The position numbers and the translations under genes were made by a program. The notes beneath the pieces are model-generated. The model was not told the origin of the DNA. It was given only the letters and a program-made list of their open reading frames with translations, and did not search any database. Shown one piece after another: positions 28,901-36,561 of a stretch of 64,000 bases of DNA (position 1 is its first letter; each line of letters opens with the position of its first letter). Source of the DNA: a candidate division BRC1 bacterium ADurb.Bin183 (GTDB lineage Bacteria > Sumerlaeota > Sumerlaeia > MWCT01); NCBI GenBank assembly GCA_002070185.1, contig MWCT01000002.1, positions 186,001-250,000 of the forward strand. The letters are read 5' to 3'.

Positions 28901-30006
28901 AAGAAGCCGTCGCCGTCCTTCAAGAAGCCATTGACCTCAAACCGGACGATCCCGTTCTCCGGCGGAAGATGTTCAATGCCCACGTCCAGCTGGGCGACAT
29001 CCCCCGCGCCACAGAACACCTCTTCTATGTATGCGACCTTTATGCAAAAGATGAGCGTTATCAGGACACGCTTAACACACTTGCCGAGATTTTGGAAGTT
29101 GAGCCGGGCAATATGCAGGCGCGAAAACGCCGCGCGGAGACCTATGCCCTCATGGGCGACGAAAAGAAGGCGCTCGCCGAATTCCTGAAACTTTCATCGG
29201 ATATTGACACGGGCAAGGTGGCAATGGGCGCCGCCGCCCCGCGAGCCGCCGCCTCGCTTGATACCGCCATGAGCGAACTGCCCATTGTGGAGGATTACAC
29301 ATTCGAAAGCTTTGTGGTCGGGGCTCATAATAATTTCGCATACGCCACAGCCATGGCAGTCGCCAAAGCCCCCGCTCAGAATTACAATCCCCTTTTCCTT
29401 TGCAGCGACGTTGGATTGGGCAAAACCCACCTGATTCACGCCATAGCCAATTACATCAAAAAGCAAAAGCCGGACGCCAAAATACTTTACACAAACTCGG
29501 AAGAGTTCACCACACAGCTGATTGACGCCATTCAAAACAACACAATCATCCAGTTCCGCGCCCGCCATAAAAATACGGACATTCTTCTGCTGGATGATGT
29601 GCAGTTTCTTGCCGGCAAGGAGCGCGCGCAGGAGGAATTTTTCCATCTATTCAATACGCTGTTTCAGGCAAAAAAGCAGATTGTCATCACAAGCGACCGC
29701 CCGCCGAAAGATATTGCCCACCTTGAAAAACGGCTCAAATCCCGCTTTGGCGCAGGCATCGTTGTGGACATCCAGACGCCCGATCTCTTGACCCGCGCCG
29801 CCATTCTCAAAAAAGAGCGCGACCATATGTCTGATGTTGAGATCGGCGATAACATTCTGAATGCGATTGCCGAAAAGGTAGACACCAATATTCGCGACCT
29901 GAAAGGCGCCTTTAACCAAATCGTCGCCCGCCATCGCATCACAGATCAACCCATCTCCATGGAGATGGTCAACCGCATCCTTGACAACATCTTCGAAAAA
30001 GTCTGA
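25918..30006 (+). CDS. Giant fusion: CHC2-like zinc finger, long TPR array, DnaA-like AAA+ ATPase without DNA-binding domain
   Basis: 1362 residues in one uninterrupted frame. The N-terminus (residues 38-85) resembles the CHC2 zinc finger of DnaG primase: C43-x2-H46, then C65-x4-C70 followed by 'GNKGGDLIGLYALAKG', the usual 'G.DxxxF' position. Residues ~110-1095 are an almost continuous array of about 25-30 TPR-type repeats. The C-terminus (~1110-1362) is a DnaA domain III: 'YTFESFVVGAHNNFAYA', Walker A 'SDVGLGKTHL' (K1169), Walker B 'LLLDDVQFL' (D1226/D1227), sensor 1 'VITSDRPP', arginine-finger region 'KSRFGAG', and sensor 2 'IRDLKGAFNQIV'. It ends where DnaA domain IV, the box-binding helix-turn-helix, would begin. 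It is therefore not a replication initiator by itself. Assembly of an ATP-dependent oligomer on a TPR scaffold, possibly in regulation of replication or as a Hda-like factor, is speculation. Confidence 0.9.
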   Translation: MSIYPEKTIKEVLDKLEARTVLNAVNYRTDTIQEIGDTIKCFCPIHKEQVFRTLILKPREKSFRCSYSLCPGNKGGDLIGLYALAKGIEYDEGLSQLVKQLNISVDLPTTQEFIDKTVEVAENYLELGALYDAEQGFSKVVEVQPNNLGAHKGLLEIFNIKKDESGFIKSLKTIVTLLLSSGNFDDAMSYCAQLVEKAPESTEAHHLMVECYLGKEDYQSALGEYMNLADLYESLGDFDHALAVYHKIENLGLDIIDVYPHIINVLVASNRTDEAIQETIKRAENHRAAKAWDKTLECYKNILELDTSRNDIRKLFISLAIEVGLNEERIEESLKVVDDIIAQDALGEAAEALHSLLGGASDNPKIISKLISVYFLQSRDQEAEALQLRLAEIYDIAGRFKEALEPINDILRRKPESTEALFQLALINYRSGNQDKAIEAYLKIIDIHKKQNETDKALAVYNQLIEIAPFDISFKEQQIELYRSSRRIDEAFDKTLALIEFLESRKENDKLIDKLRFALSMKPDAENLIIRLADILHRLKRFKDASEEYFRAYEVLRQKEKPEQAAAQLQRCLDINPDDRRALFKLGETLMLLGDQRKALQNFKKLAGILLEESLLEEAETVLNKIIEIQPDDINTLTQLADVYNRLGFENEVVATYEKINWIYLEKEAFNKVIEICHQILKIRPENIPAHENLIYIYDRTNRRAEAIELWFKMADIYQRRENLAKEEECYDAILKKDNANVEARRRRIFLLLKLSQKLAAFKEARILSDQYTMRRQPEQAIELYQKLLETDPDELPLNIHLLELYKKTNQMAQIVPQIKRLITIYTQRDQMALVADYYSELIQYEPKNVEHRNYLIATLLQLDRKPEAMKQSQNLAELHIKEGRLEDAETVFHNMLGIEPGNQDVYRRIISVNRMREAFDKAIEMIRTLASLQKSEGDIHAAIETLKEIFEIDSMNVENHKQIIALQKEANDTEGSVASYLSLFDILQNTGSMEEAVAVLQEAIDLKPDDPVLRRKMFNAHVQLGDIPRATEHLFYVCDLYAKDERYQDTLNTLAEILEVEPGNMQARKRRAETYALMGDEKKALAEFLKLSSDIDTGKVAMGAAAPRAAASLDTAMSELPIVEDYTFESFVVGAHNNFAYATAMAVAKAPAQNYNPLFLCSDVGLGKTHLIHAIANYIKKQKPDAKILYTNSEEFTTQLIDAIQNNTIIQFRARHKNTDILLLDDVQFLAGKERAQEEFFHLFNTLFQAKKQIVITSDRPPKDIAHLEKRLKSRFGAGIVVDIQTPDLLTRAAILKKERDHMSDVEIGDNILNAIAEKVDTNIRDLKGAFNQIVARHRITDQPISMEMVNRILDNIFEKV

Positions 30007-30026
30007 GCGCAAAAAATAAGCGGTAG

Positions 30027-30812
30027 TTAGGGTTTGTTTTCATCTAATTTGAGCACATGTGCTATGTAGTTAATCAAGGCGATTGCTTTTAGACTATTTG
30101 TCTTTGTGCCGTAGTCCAATGACTCCCCATGCAACACCGTATGCCGATTCAATTCTTTGAAACCAACGCCTCGTTCACTTTCCGATGCTCTGATGGGTAG
30201 GCTACTATGCGGCAAAAGCGGGTTTTTAAGTGCTGCTAGAAGTGCATCCGCGAAATACTCCTCAGTGTTGCTCGCTGTTTGTGGATTTTTTTGCTTAGTA
30301 AAAAAGTTCTTGCCAGTATATTCTTTGTATATCCCATCGGTCTGAGAAAGCAAAACAGGTATCGAAAGTTCATATTCACCCCGTCTGTGAGCCGAGAATG
30401 CGGAACTAATCATTTTTTTGCGGTTTGGAAATTTTTCAATAATTGATGTTTCGAGCCCATCCAAACGTTCTTCAAAATATTCAACGAGGGTGTTCTCTGC
30501 CTCTTGCACGCTCCCTTCTTCTAAAGCTTTCGTCAGCTTCCAGAGAAAGCTGTAGGGCATCTCCAGATCGTAGTACCATCCGTGCTTTCCCAAAAGGATT
30601 AGCGCTTTCTGTATTCTAAGTGGTAAATCCTTCAATCTAGGAAGATTTTCCAACTGCACCGCGATCAGCTCTAAGAACGGCTGAATGGCTTTTTGTAGTT
30701 GCACCTGCTGTTTATGAATAGGCTCCCAAACCCTTTGCATCCGTTCGCTCGTTTCTTGCAACTGCTTTTGGAGAGCCTCAAAGGTCTTTGTGACTTTTTC
30801 GTTTTCTGTCAT
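30027..30812 (-). CDS. HEPN-like protein, possible RNase or abortive-infection factor
   Basis: 261 residues, not assigned to a named family. Residues 1-60 are a charged amphipathic helix, then mostly alpha-helical. The C-terminal region 'LNRHTVLHGESLDYG' contains R223-x4-H228, the Rx4-6H motif of HEPN ribonucleases, followed by a helix 'NSLKAIALINYIAHVL', which fits a HEPN helical bundle. HEPN proteins are common in toxin-antitoxin and defence systems. Upstream is a 324-base gap; downstream it converges on the TPR-DnaA gene. It could also be an unrelated helical protein, since R-x4-H occurs by chance. Confidence 0.65.
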   Translation of the reverse strand: MTENEKVTKTFEALQKQLQETSERMQRVWEPIHKQQVQLQKAIQPFLELIAVQLENLPRLKDLPLRIQKALILLGKHGWYYDLEMPYSFLWKLTKALEEGSVQEAENTLVEYFEERLDGLETSIIEKFPNRKKMISSAFSAHRRGEYELSIPVLLSQTDGIYKEYTGKNFFTKQKNPQTASNTEEYFADALLAALKNPLLPHSSLPIRASESERGVGFKELNRHTVLHGESLDYGTKTNSLKAIALINYIAHVLKLDENKP

Positions 30813-31136
30813 TTCTCGGCTCTTTCCACGAACCTAAACAATAATTATACAATTTTTATAAAACACCCAATGCTGGCAGTTTCTTTTTGGAGAATTAAGG
30901 GTCAATCTCTTCGATTTGCTCGGTTTGAAGTGATAACCCAACGTGCGGAATGAACGCAAATCTATGAACTTCGTTCCTAACTAATTGTGCGCGCCATAAA
31001 AAAGATGATGATAGATAGGCGCGAGGCATGTCAACAGCAAATCGAGTTAATCGAGGGGGTTGACCTCAAATCTTGCCAAACCTTTTCACAAATCTGTCCC
31101 CAAAACGCCGCGGTAAATAGTTCGCCGCTAAATTGT
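30813..31136. other. Intergenic region between the HEPN-like gene and the DnaE-like gene
   Basis: 324 bases with no convincing coding region. AT-rich near the HEPN-like start, where its promoter should lie; no clear promoter boxes, hairpin or RNA gene were recognised. Confidence 0.5.
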
Positions 31137-34100
31137 TCACCAGCCGGCAAGGATGGCGTCGTCGGCGGTGGGAGCGGCTGTGTAAGGGCGGATGGATTGC
31201 GCGGGCAGAAGGCGCGTGAGTTCGTAATAAAGAGGAGGGCAGAAGAGGACTTTGAGTTTGGCAATTTTGCGAGCCAAGCCTCCGCCGCCTTCTGGGACGT
31301 TTAAAATTTCAAGCGCGGTCTCGCCCGGGAATTCCTTTATCAGACGATGGATGCGTCTCAGGGTGTCGTAACTGATTGCGGGCGGTCCGGCGCAATTGAT
31401 GACAATCTTGCGCAGGGATTTGATTTTTTCGGCAAGGTCTTCCAAAACGAAGGCGCAGTTTGCTGAGAGCGCTGGGAACTCGCCCAGTTTTTCGACCACT
31501 CCGCCAATCAGAATGGGGAGGTTGAGTTTTAGCGCGGATTTGTATCGTTCCGCCGTCTCTTTGCCGACTTTGATTAATATGCTTTCGAAATCAAGGAGCA
31601 TCACGGTATCGCCGGTTATGAATGGTCCTTCTTCTTCGATATAGTCAATAAATCCGCCGATGAATTTTTCCATGCCGGAATGTTTTGCGGTCAGGTCGCC
31701 GCGGGAGATGGTGTGCATGTCTTTGAGCAGCGAGGTAAAAGGTTCGAGCGGGTAGCGGGTGATTACGTAACCGGCTGTTTCGCGTTCCATCTGCATTAGT
31801 TCATCGGTCGTAAATTCGGGGATATCCGGCGCTTCGGAGAGGCGTTCGATGTCCTCCTCTCCAAAAAGCGTCAAAGTGGCGTTAACTTCTTCTTTTTCTT
31901 TTTTGAAAAATGTGATAGTGTTTTCCAGAATGTGGAGGAGCTGGGAGCGGCGCAGTCCAAAACTATCGAGGGCGCCTGCTTTGATGAGGTTTTCAAGAAC
32001 GCGGTAATTGACTACGCGGTTATCGGTGCGCTGGCAGATGTCTGCAAGGCTATCAAAACTGCCGCTTGGGCGGGCGTTGAAGATGTTTTTGCCCGCTCTC
32101 TCCCCCACCTGCCGCACAATCATAAGACCGGAGCGGATGTTTTCGCCTTCCTGCGAAAAATCCCAGAGACTGTCATTGATGGATGGCGGAAGGATTTTAA
32201 TTCCCAGTCTTTTGGTCTGGCGGACAAGGGAGATATAATTCTCCATGTTGTTGTTTTTTTTGTAAAAATGCGTCAGCGCCGCCGTTAAAAAGGAGACTGG
32301 GTGATGGGTTTTGATATAGGCGCAACGGAACCCCATCAGGCACAGGGAAAGGAGGCTGGATATAGAGGGGGATTTGTTCGAAGCAGCTTTGGCGGATGCG
32401 GGTTGTCCCGATTCCAGCAGCGTTTTCACAAGTTCAAGAAATGAGGCGGGGCGGTTTTTGCGGAGCAGGGATTTGAATGTGATGGATTCAAAGGGCGGGA
32501 TGCCTTCTGTGAATCCCAACCCAAGCCGCTCATATGTGGGGGCATCTGCGAGATCCGCCGAGTTGAGCGAAAAGCGCGGATTGCCCTGTTTGCGCACCCA
32601 ATCAACAGCCGTCTTAAGGATGTCGAGAGTCATATTGGGCGAGATGCGGATGGAGTGCATGCCCAACTGATCTATGAATTCTTCTTCAAATTCGGAGATG
32701 AATGTGTCTTCGTTTTTTCGGCAGGGGATAACAGATTCGAGTTCTTTTGAACAGAACGCCAAGATTCCGCGTTTTGGCTGAAGAAATCGGGGACGCGGGT
32801 ATAGGCGCGAGAAGATGGCGAAAAGAAAATCGGGATCGCTTATTGGAAGGCTGCTCCTTTTTTCGGCGATGAATTTTTGGTATTCTTCTTTCTTGAGCGT
32901 TTTTTTATCCGATGTGGATTTTTGAAAATACTCAAAATCTTTTGAGGAGAGGCGCGCCCATTGGGCGATGAAGTGAAGCAATGAGGCGCGCGGCCAGGGC
33001 TGGAAATGCCCCACCTCGCAAATCGAGGAAGGGGAGAACATTTCGCGGAGGTGTCTGACAACGCTGTCTATGAAATCATTTGGGATTTCCATCTGGGCGG
33101 CGGGATGATTTTCATCCTCTTGGGTGAGCGCCTTGAATTTGACATGATATTTGATGGGGTCAAGTTCGTTGAGCGAGATGAGGTGGGCAATGAGGCTTGA
33201 ATTAAGGCTTTCGTGGCGGAAGATGAATGGGATTTTTTCCTTTTTGAGATATTCCGCTAAATACTGTAGAAAAACGATATAATGGGCAAATCCGCGCCGT
33301 TTGACTGAATCGAATTCTTCATTAAGGCGGTCTTTGATTTTATCCGTGATGGGACCATAACGCATCGTGGCGGCATCGAACACCTTGTCCCAGAGATAGG
33401 AATAGGCGTCCTGCCCGCGGACGAAATCATGGAGGGGCAGCCGCGCAATGGGATTGGTGCGAACATCTTCGAGCGTGAATTCGCAAAGTTCGGCGATGGC
33501 GGATGCTGCTTCAACCGCCTGCGGATGGGTGCGGAATTTTTCGCGCATTTCTTTTTCGGAGGCAAGATGTCTGGTGTAGCGAGAAGGGCAAAGGACTTCG
33601 CCAAAGGGCGCGCCCGCTCCCGCCTCCAAAATGGCTCCGCTGCCGCAAAGGCACATGTAAACCGGCTCATCTTCCGGCAGGATGTAATGGACATTGTTGG
33701 TTGCGACGATGCCTGCCCCAAGAAATTCCGCCAGTTGAACCATGCGTCCGTTGATGGTGCGCTCGCGTTCGGAATCTTCAAGGGTTAGTTCAAAGAAAAC
33801 ATTATTGCGTCCAAATATCTGAATTAGACGCCGCAGGTATTCCTCCGTATCTTCAACGCGCGCCTCTTTGAGGAGGCTATAGAGTTCGCCGCGCTGGCAA
33901 CCGGTCAAAAAGATTAAACCTTCGGCTGATTCCCCAAGGTCATCAAAGGCGATAAAAGGTTCGCCGTCGTCGGAGTTTTTGTGGGCTCGGCTCACAAGTT
34001 TGATAAGATTGAAGAACCCTTGTTTGTTGCGAACGATGAGCGTGGCATGATGAAAAGGTTTATCACCGGCGGCGCCGATTGCCGGGATGCGCATCTGAAA

Positions 34101-34322
34101 TGGCAGTATATTGAGTTCGCAACCGATGATGGGTTTGATGCTGTATTGGCGGCAGGCTTCTGTAAAAGATGGGATGCCTGCAAGGGTGTTGTGATCCGTC
34201 AGGGCAAGGGCGGAAAAACCGAGATGGGAAGCCTCGCGCGCCAGTTCCTGCGGGGAGGGAACGCCGTCTTCATGACTGAAGTGCGAGTGTGTATGGAGAT
34301 GAACAAAATGCGATTTTTCCAT
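31137..34322 (-). CDS. DnaE-type DNA polymerase III alpha paralogue with inactivated polymerase site and intact PHP domain
   Basis: 1061 residues with DnaE domain order. The PHP domain keeps its metal ligands: 'HLHTHSHFSHEDG' (residues 8-20), 'LTDHNTLAGI', 'IIGCELN' and 'VATNNVHYILPEDE'. In the palm, the phosphate-binding GRGS motif is replaced by 'FRHES' (368-372), and the catalytic 'PDIDIDF' reads 'MEIPNDF' (411-417): the two metal-binding aspartates (E. coli D401, D403) become Glu412 and Pro414. The region normally carrying 'ALYRPGP' is also shortened. The finger/tau-binding and C-terminal parts are recognisable ('GFRCAYIKTHHPVSFLTAAL', 'LIKAGALDSFG', and a C-terminal OB/DnaE tail). It is unlikely to polymerise DNA. 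It may act as a PHP phosphoesterase or exonuclease, or as a structural subunit. A true dnaE must lie elsewhere. Confidence 0.88.
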   Translation of the reverse strand: MEKSHFVHLHTHSHFSHEDGVPSPQELAREASHLGFSALALTDHNTLAGIPSFTEACRQYSIKPIIGCELNILPFQMRIPAIGAAGDKPFHHATLIVRNKQGFFNLIKLVSRAHKNSDDGEPFIAFDDLGESAEGLIFLTGCQRGELYSLLKEARVEDTEEYLRRLIQIFGRNNVFFELTLEDSERERTINGRMVQLAEFLGAGIVATNNVHYILPEDEPVYMCLCGSGAILEAGAGAPFGEVLCPSRYTRHLASEKEMREKFRTHPQAVEAASAIAELCEFTLEDVRTNPIARLPLHDFVRGQDAYSYLWDKVFDAATMRYGPITDKIKDRLNEEFDSVKRRGFAHYIVFLQYLAEYLKKEKIPFIFRHESLNSSLIAHLISLNELDPIKYHVKFKALTQEDENHPAAQMEIPNDFIDSVVRHLREMFSPSSICEVGHFQPWPRASLLHFIAQWARLSSKDFEYFQKSTSDKKTLKKEEYQKFIAEKRSSLPISDPDFLFAIFSRLYPRPRFLQPKRGILAFCSKELESVIPCRKNEDTFISEFEEEFIDQLGMHSIRISPNMTLDILKTAVDWVRKQGNPRFSLNSADLADAPTYERLGLGFTEGIPPFESITFKSLLRKNRPASFLELVKTLLESGQPASAKAASNKSPSISSLLSLCLMGFRCAYIKTHHPVSFLTAALTHFYKKNNNMENYISLVRQTKRLGIKILPPSINDSLWDFSQEGENIRSGLMIVRQVGERAGKNIFNARPSGSFDSLADICQRTDNRVVNYRVLENLIKAGALDSFGLRRSQLLHILENTITFFKKEKEEVNATLTLFGEEDIERLSEAPDIPEFTTDELMQMERETAGYVITRYPLEPFTSLLKDMHTISRGDLTAKHSGMEKFIGGFIDYIEEEGPFITGDTVMLLDFESILIKVGKETAERYKSALKLNLPILIGGVVEKLGEFPALSANCAFVLEDLAEKIKSLRKIVINCAGPPAISYDTLRRIHRLIKEFPGETALEILNVPEGGGGLARKIAKLKVLFCPPLYYELTRLLPAQSIRPYTAAPTADDAILAGW

Positions 34323-34359
34323 AAACTTTTCCCATCAAAATAAGGAGATTTTCTTCCTC

Positions 34360-34440
34360 ATGAATTTGCTGTTGTCAATGTCCGTATTAATGCAAAGAGC
34401 AAATAAAAAAATGCTTCATTTTATTAAAGAATTTACTTGA
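34360..34440 (+). CDS. Possible 26-residue small ORF upstream of tolB
   Basis: ATG at 34360 with AAGGAG about 12 bases upstream, reading 'MNLLLSMSVLMQRANKK...' to TGA at 34438-34440. It lies in the 203-base gap between the divergent dnaE-like gene and tolB. Nothing supports it beyond the ribosome site; it could be a chance ORF or a leader peptide. Confidence 0.2.
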   Translation: MNLLLSMSVLMQRANKKMLHFIKEFT

Positions 34441-34525
34441 AACGGAAAAAGCGGTTTGCTTATGTTTCTTTTAATTCCTGTTGCAGCAGAAGCAGTTAAG
34501 CCGTTGTTTTTTGTGGAGGTTGGCG

Positions 34526-35836
34526 ATGTTGAACCGTGGAATTGTTGTGGCGGTTATATTATTCGGGCTTTTAATTTATCCCTCCCTTTATTCTCAAGAC
34601 CCAAATGTAATCCATATTCGACCATCGGATAAATTTGTCGCCACCATTGCAATCCCGGATTTCAAACCTGTTGCGGGTTCGGAGGGCGTGAAGTCAGGAT
34701 TGTTTCAGGAGATTATTTATCGCGACCTTGAGATATCGGGATATTTCACCCGCGTGAAGAATGAGCAATTTGTAGCGCAGACAAACGCCGCCGATGAAAA
34801 AAGCGGCTCAATCAATTTTCAGGAATGGAACCGTCTCGGCGCAAATTTTCTTCTCAAATCAACGTTCAATCTTTCCGGCAACACCCTTTCCTCCGAATGT
34901 TTTTTTTACGATGTGAAAACCAATCAGCGCGTTTTTGGGAAAAATTTTGACGGCTATACGCGGGAGCAATACCGGCGCATGGCGCATCGAATAGCGGACG
35001 AGATTATCCGATATGTCTCGCAGGAGCAGGGCATCGCTTCAACGCGCATCGCCTACATCTCCCAGATTGGCAAAGCCAAAGAGGTGTATATCATGGATGC
35101 GGACGGGTTTGGGTTCATGCCCCTCACCCGCGATGGAAACCTTGCCGCCACGCCCTGCTGGGGTCTTGGAGCGGCTGAGATTTATTACACGTCTTACAAA
35201 GAATATAATCCGGATTTATGGCTCGTGCGTCTGACCGACGGCAAGGCGGGGGTGGTCTCGAGCCATCCGGGCTTCAACCTTTCCCCTGCTTGGTGCGAGA
35301 AGGCTCAAAAGATGGCGTTGACTTTAAGCAAGGATGGCAATTCGGAAATATACACAATGGATCATCGCGGGGGAAATTTGAAACGCCTGACCTACAATAA
35401 GGCGATTGATGCGTCGCCTTCGTGGTCGCCGGAAGGAAATCGAATTGCGTTCACATCAGATAGAACGGGACGTCCTCAGATTTTTGTCATGGATTCAGAG
35501 GGGTTAAATGTCAAAAAACTGACCAATCAGGGGTCGTATAACGAATCCCCGGCTTGGTCTCCGAAGGGCGACCGTATTGCCTTTGTTTCGCGCATTGAGG
35601 GACGTTTCCATATTTTTCTCATGGATACAGACGGCAGCAACTGGGTGCGGTTAACCACAGGCAACAGCAATAACGAAGACCCGTGTTGGGCGCCCGATGG
35701 GCGGCACATTGCTTTCACATCCGACCGCTCGGGCAGAATGCAGATATATGTTATGAATGATGACGGCAGCAATATTGTTCAATTGACAAAGGAGGGGACG
35801 AACCAGTCCCCGTCGTGGTCTCCATTTATGAATTAA
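34526..35836 (+). CDS. tolB: Tol-Pal system beta-propeller protein TolB
   Basis: Periplasmic partner of Pal in the Tol system, which keeps the outer membrane attached during division. 436 residues from ATG 34526, chosen because GGAGG is 6 bases upstream and a signal peptide starts there ('GIVVAVILFGLLIYPSLYSQ'). The N-terminal TolB domain ('VATIAIPDF', 'IYRDLEISGYF') is followed by a WD40-like propeller with repeated 'SPSWSPEGNRIAFTSDR'-type blades. It starts a long + strand run: tolB, pal, cpoB and a SurA-like isomerase. tolQ, tolR and tolA are not in the window. A weak promoter (TTGAAA 34437-34442, TATGTT 34461-34466, spacer 18) is possible. Confidence 0.94.
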   Translation: MLNRGIVVAVILFGLLIYPSLYSQDPNVIHIRPSDKFVATIAIPDFKPVAGSEGVKSGLFQEIIYRDLEISGYFTRVKNEQFVAQTNAADEKSGSINFQEWNRLGANFLLKSTFNLSGNTLSSECFFYDVKTNQRVFGKNFDGYTREQYRRMAHRIADEIIRYVSQEQGIASTRIAYISQIGKAKEVYIMDADGFGFMPLTRDGNLAATPCWGLGAAEIYYTSYKEYNPDLWLVRLTDGKAGVVSSHPGFNLSPAWCEKAQKMALTLSKDGNSEIYTMDHRGGNLKRLTYNKAIDASPSWSPEGNRIAFTSDRTGRPQIFVMDSEGLNVKKLTNQGSYNESPAWSPKGDRIAFVSRIEGRFHIFLMDTDGSNWVRLTTGNSNNEDPCWAPDGRHIAFTSDRSGRMQIYVMNDDGSNIVQLTKEGTNQSPSWSPFMN

Positions 35837-35934
35837 GGGGCGGGCAATAAAATTATTATTGCAAACGTTGAAACGGTTTTTTTAGGAATTCTTGGTCGGA
35901 TCAGCCAATGAAGATATAAAGGAGGAAGCTGAAA

Positions 35935-36540
35935 ATGTTGAATGTTGGAAAACGCTGGATGTTGAAGCTGGTGCTGTTCGTGTTGGTGGTTGATCTCTTT
36001 TGTGTTGGTTGCGCAAAAATTCCGCTGATTGGAAAACTCTTTGCGAAGAAAAAGGAGCAGTCGTCTCCGATTTATCCCTCTGACCCGACGCTCCCCCCCG
36101 CGCCGGATCCCGATTCCATGTCGGGGTCGTATCCTAAACCGCTTCCTATGGATCCCGAAAGCGGCACTCCTACGGCGCAGCCGCTTCGCATGGAGGCAAC
36201 AAAGCAGATTGCGGAATTGCAGACGGTCTATTTCGATTTTGACAGCGCCGAGTTGTCCGAATCCGCCAGAGCGGTGCTGGATCAGAACGCAATCTGGCTG
36301 AGCGAAAATCCCGGCGTCCATGTTCTGATTGAAGGACATTGCGATGAACGTGGAACGGTCGAGTATAACCTGAATCTGGGCGAACGCCGCGCGGCATCTG
36401 TCCGCGAGTATCTCATCGGAAAGAACCTTGACGCCGCAACGCTTCACACCATCAGCTATGGCGAGGAGCGTCCGATTGACGAGGGACACGATGAGACAGC
36501 GTGGAGCCAGAATCGGCGCGTCCAGTTCATGGCATATTAA
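35935..36540 (+). CDS. pal: Peptidoglycan-associated lipoprotein Pal (OmpA family)
   Basis: 201 residues. The signal peptide leads to a lipobox-like 'FCVGC' with Cys26; the -3 residue is Cys rather than Leu, which is not canonical. A Pro-rich spacer precedes the OmpA-like peptidoglycan-binding domain (about 95-201): 'VYFDFDSAELSESA', 'IEGHCDERGTVEYNLNLGERRA' with the Asp and Arg that hold diaminopimelate, and 'SYGEERP'. A GGAGGA ribosome site is 8 bases upstream. It follows tolB and precedes cpoB, the usual order. Confidence 0.95.
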   Translation: MLNVGKRWMLKLVLFVLVVDLFCVGCAKIPLIGKLFAKKKEQSSPIYPSDPTLPPAPDPDSMSGSYPKPLPMDPESGTPTAQPLRMEATKQIAELQTVYFDFDSAELSESARAVLDQNAIWLSENPGVHVLIEGHCDERGTVEYNLNLGERRAASVREYLIGKNLDAATLHTISYGEERPIDEGHDETAWSQNRRVQFMAY

Positions 36541-36561
36541 TTAAGACGGCAAGCCTTTCTT

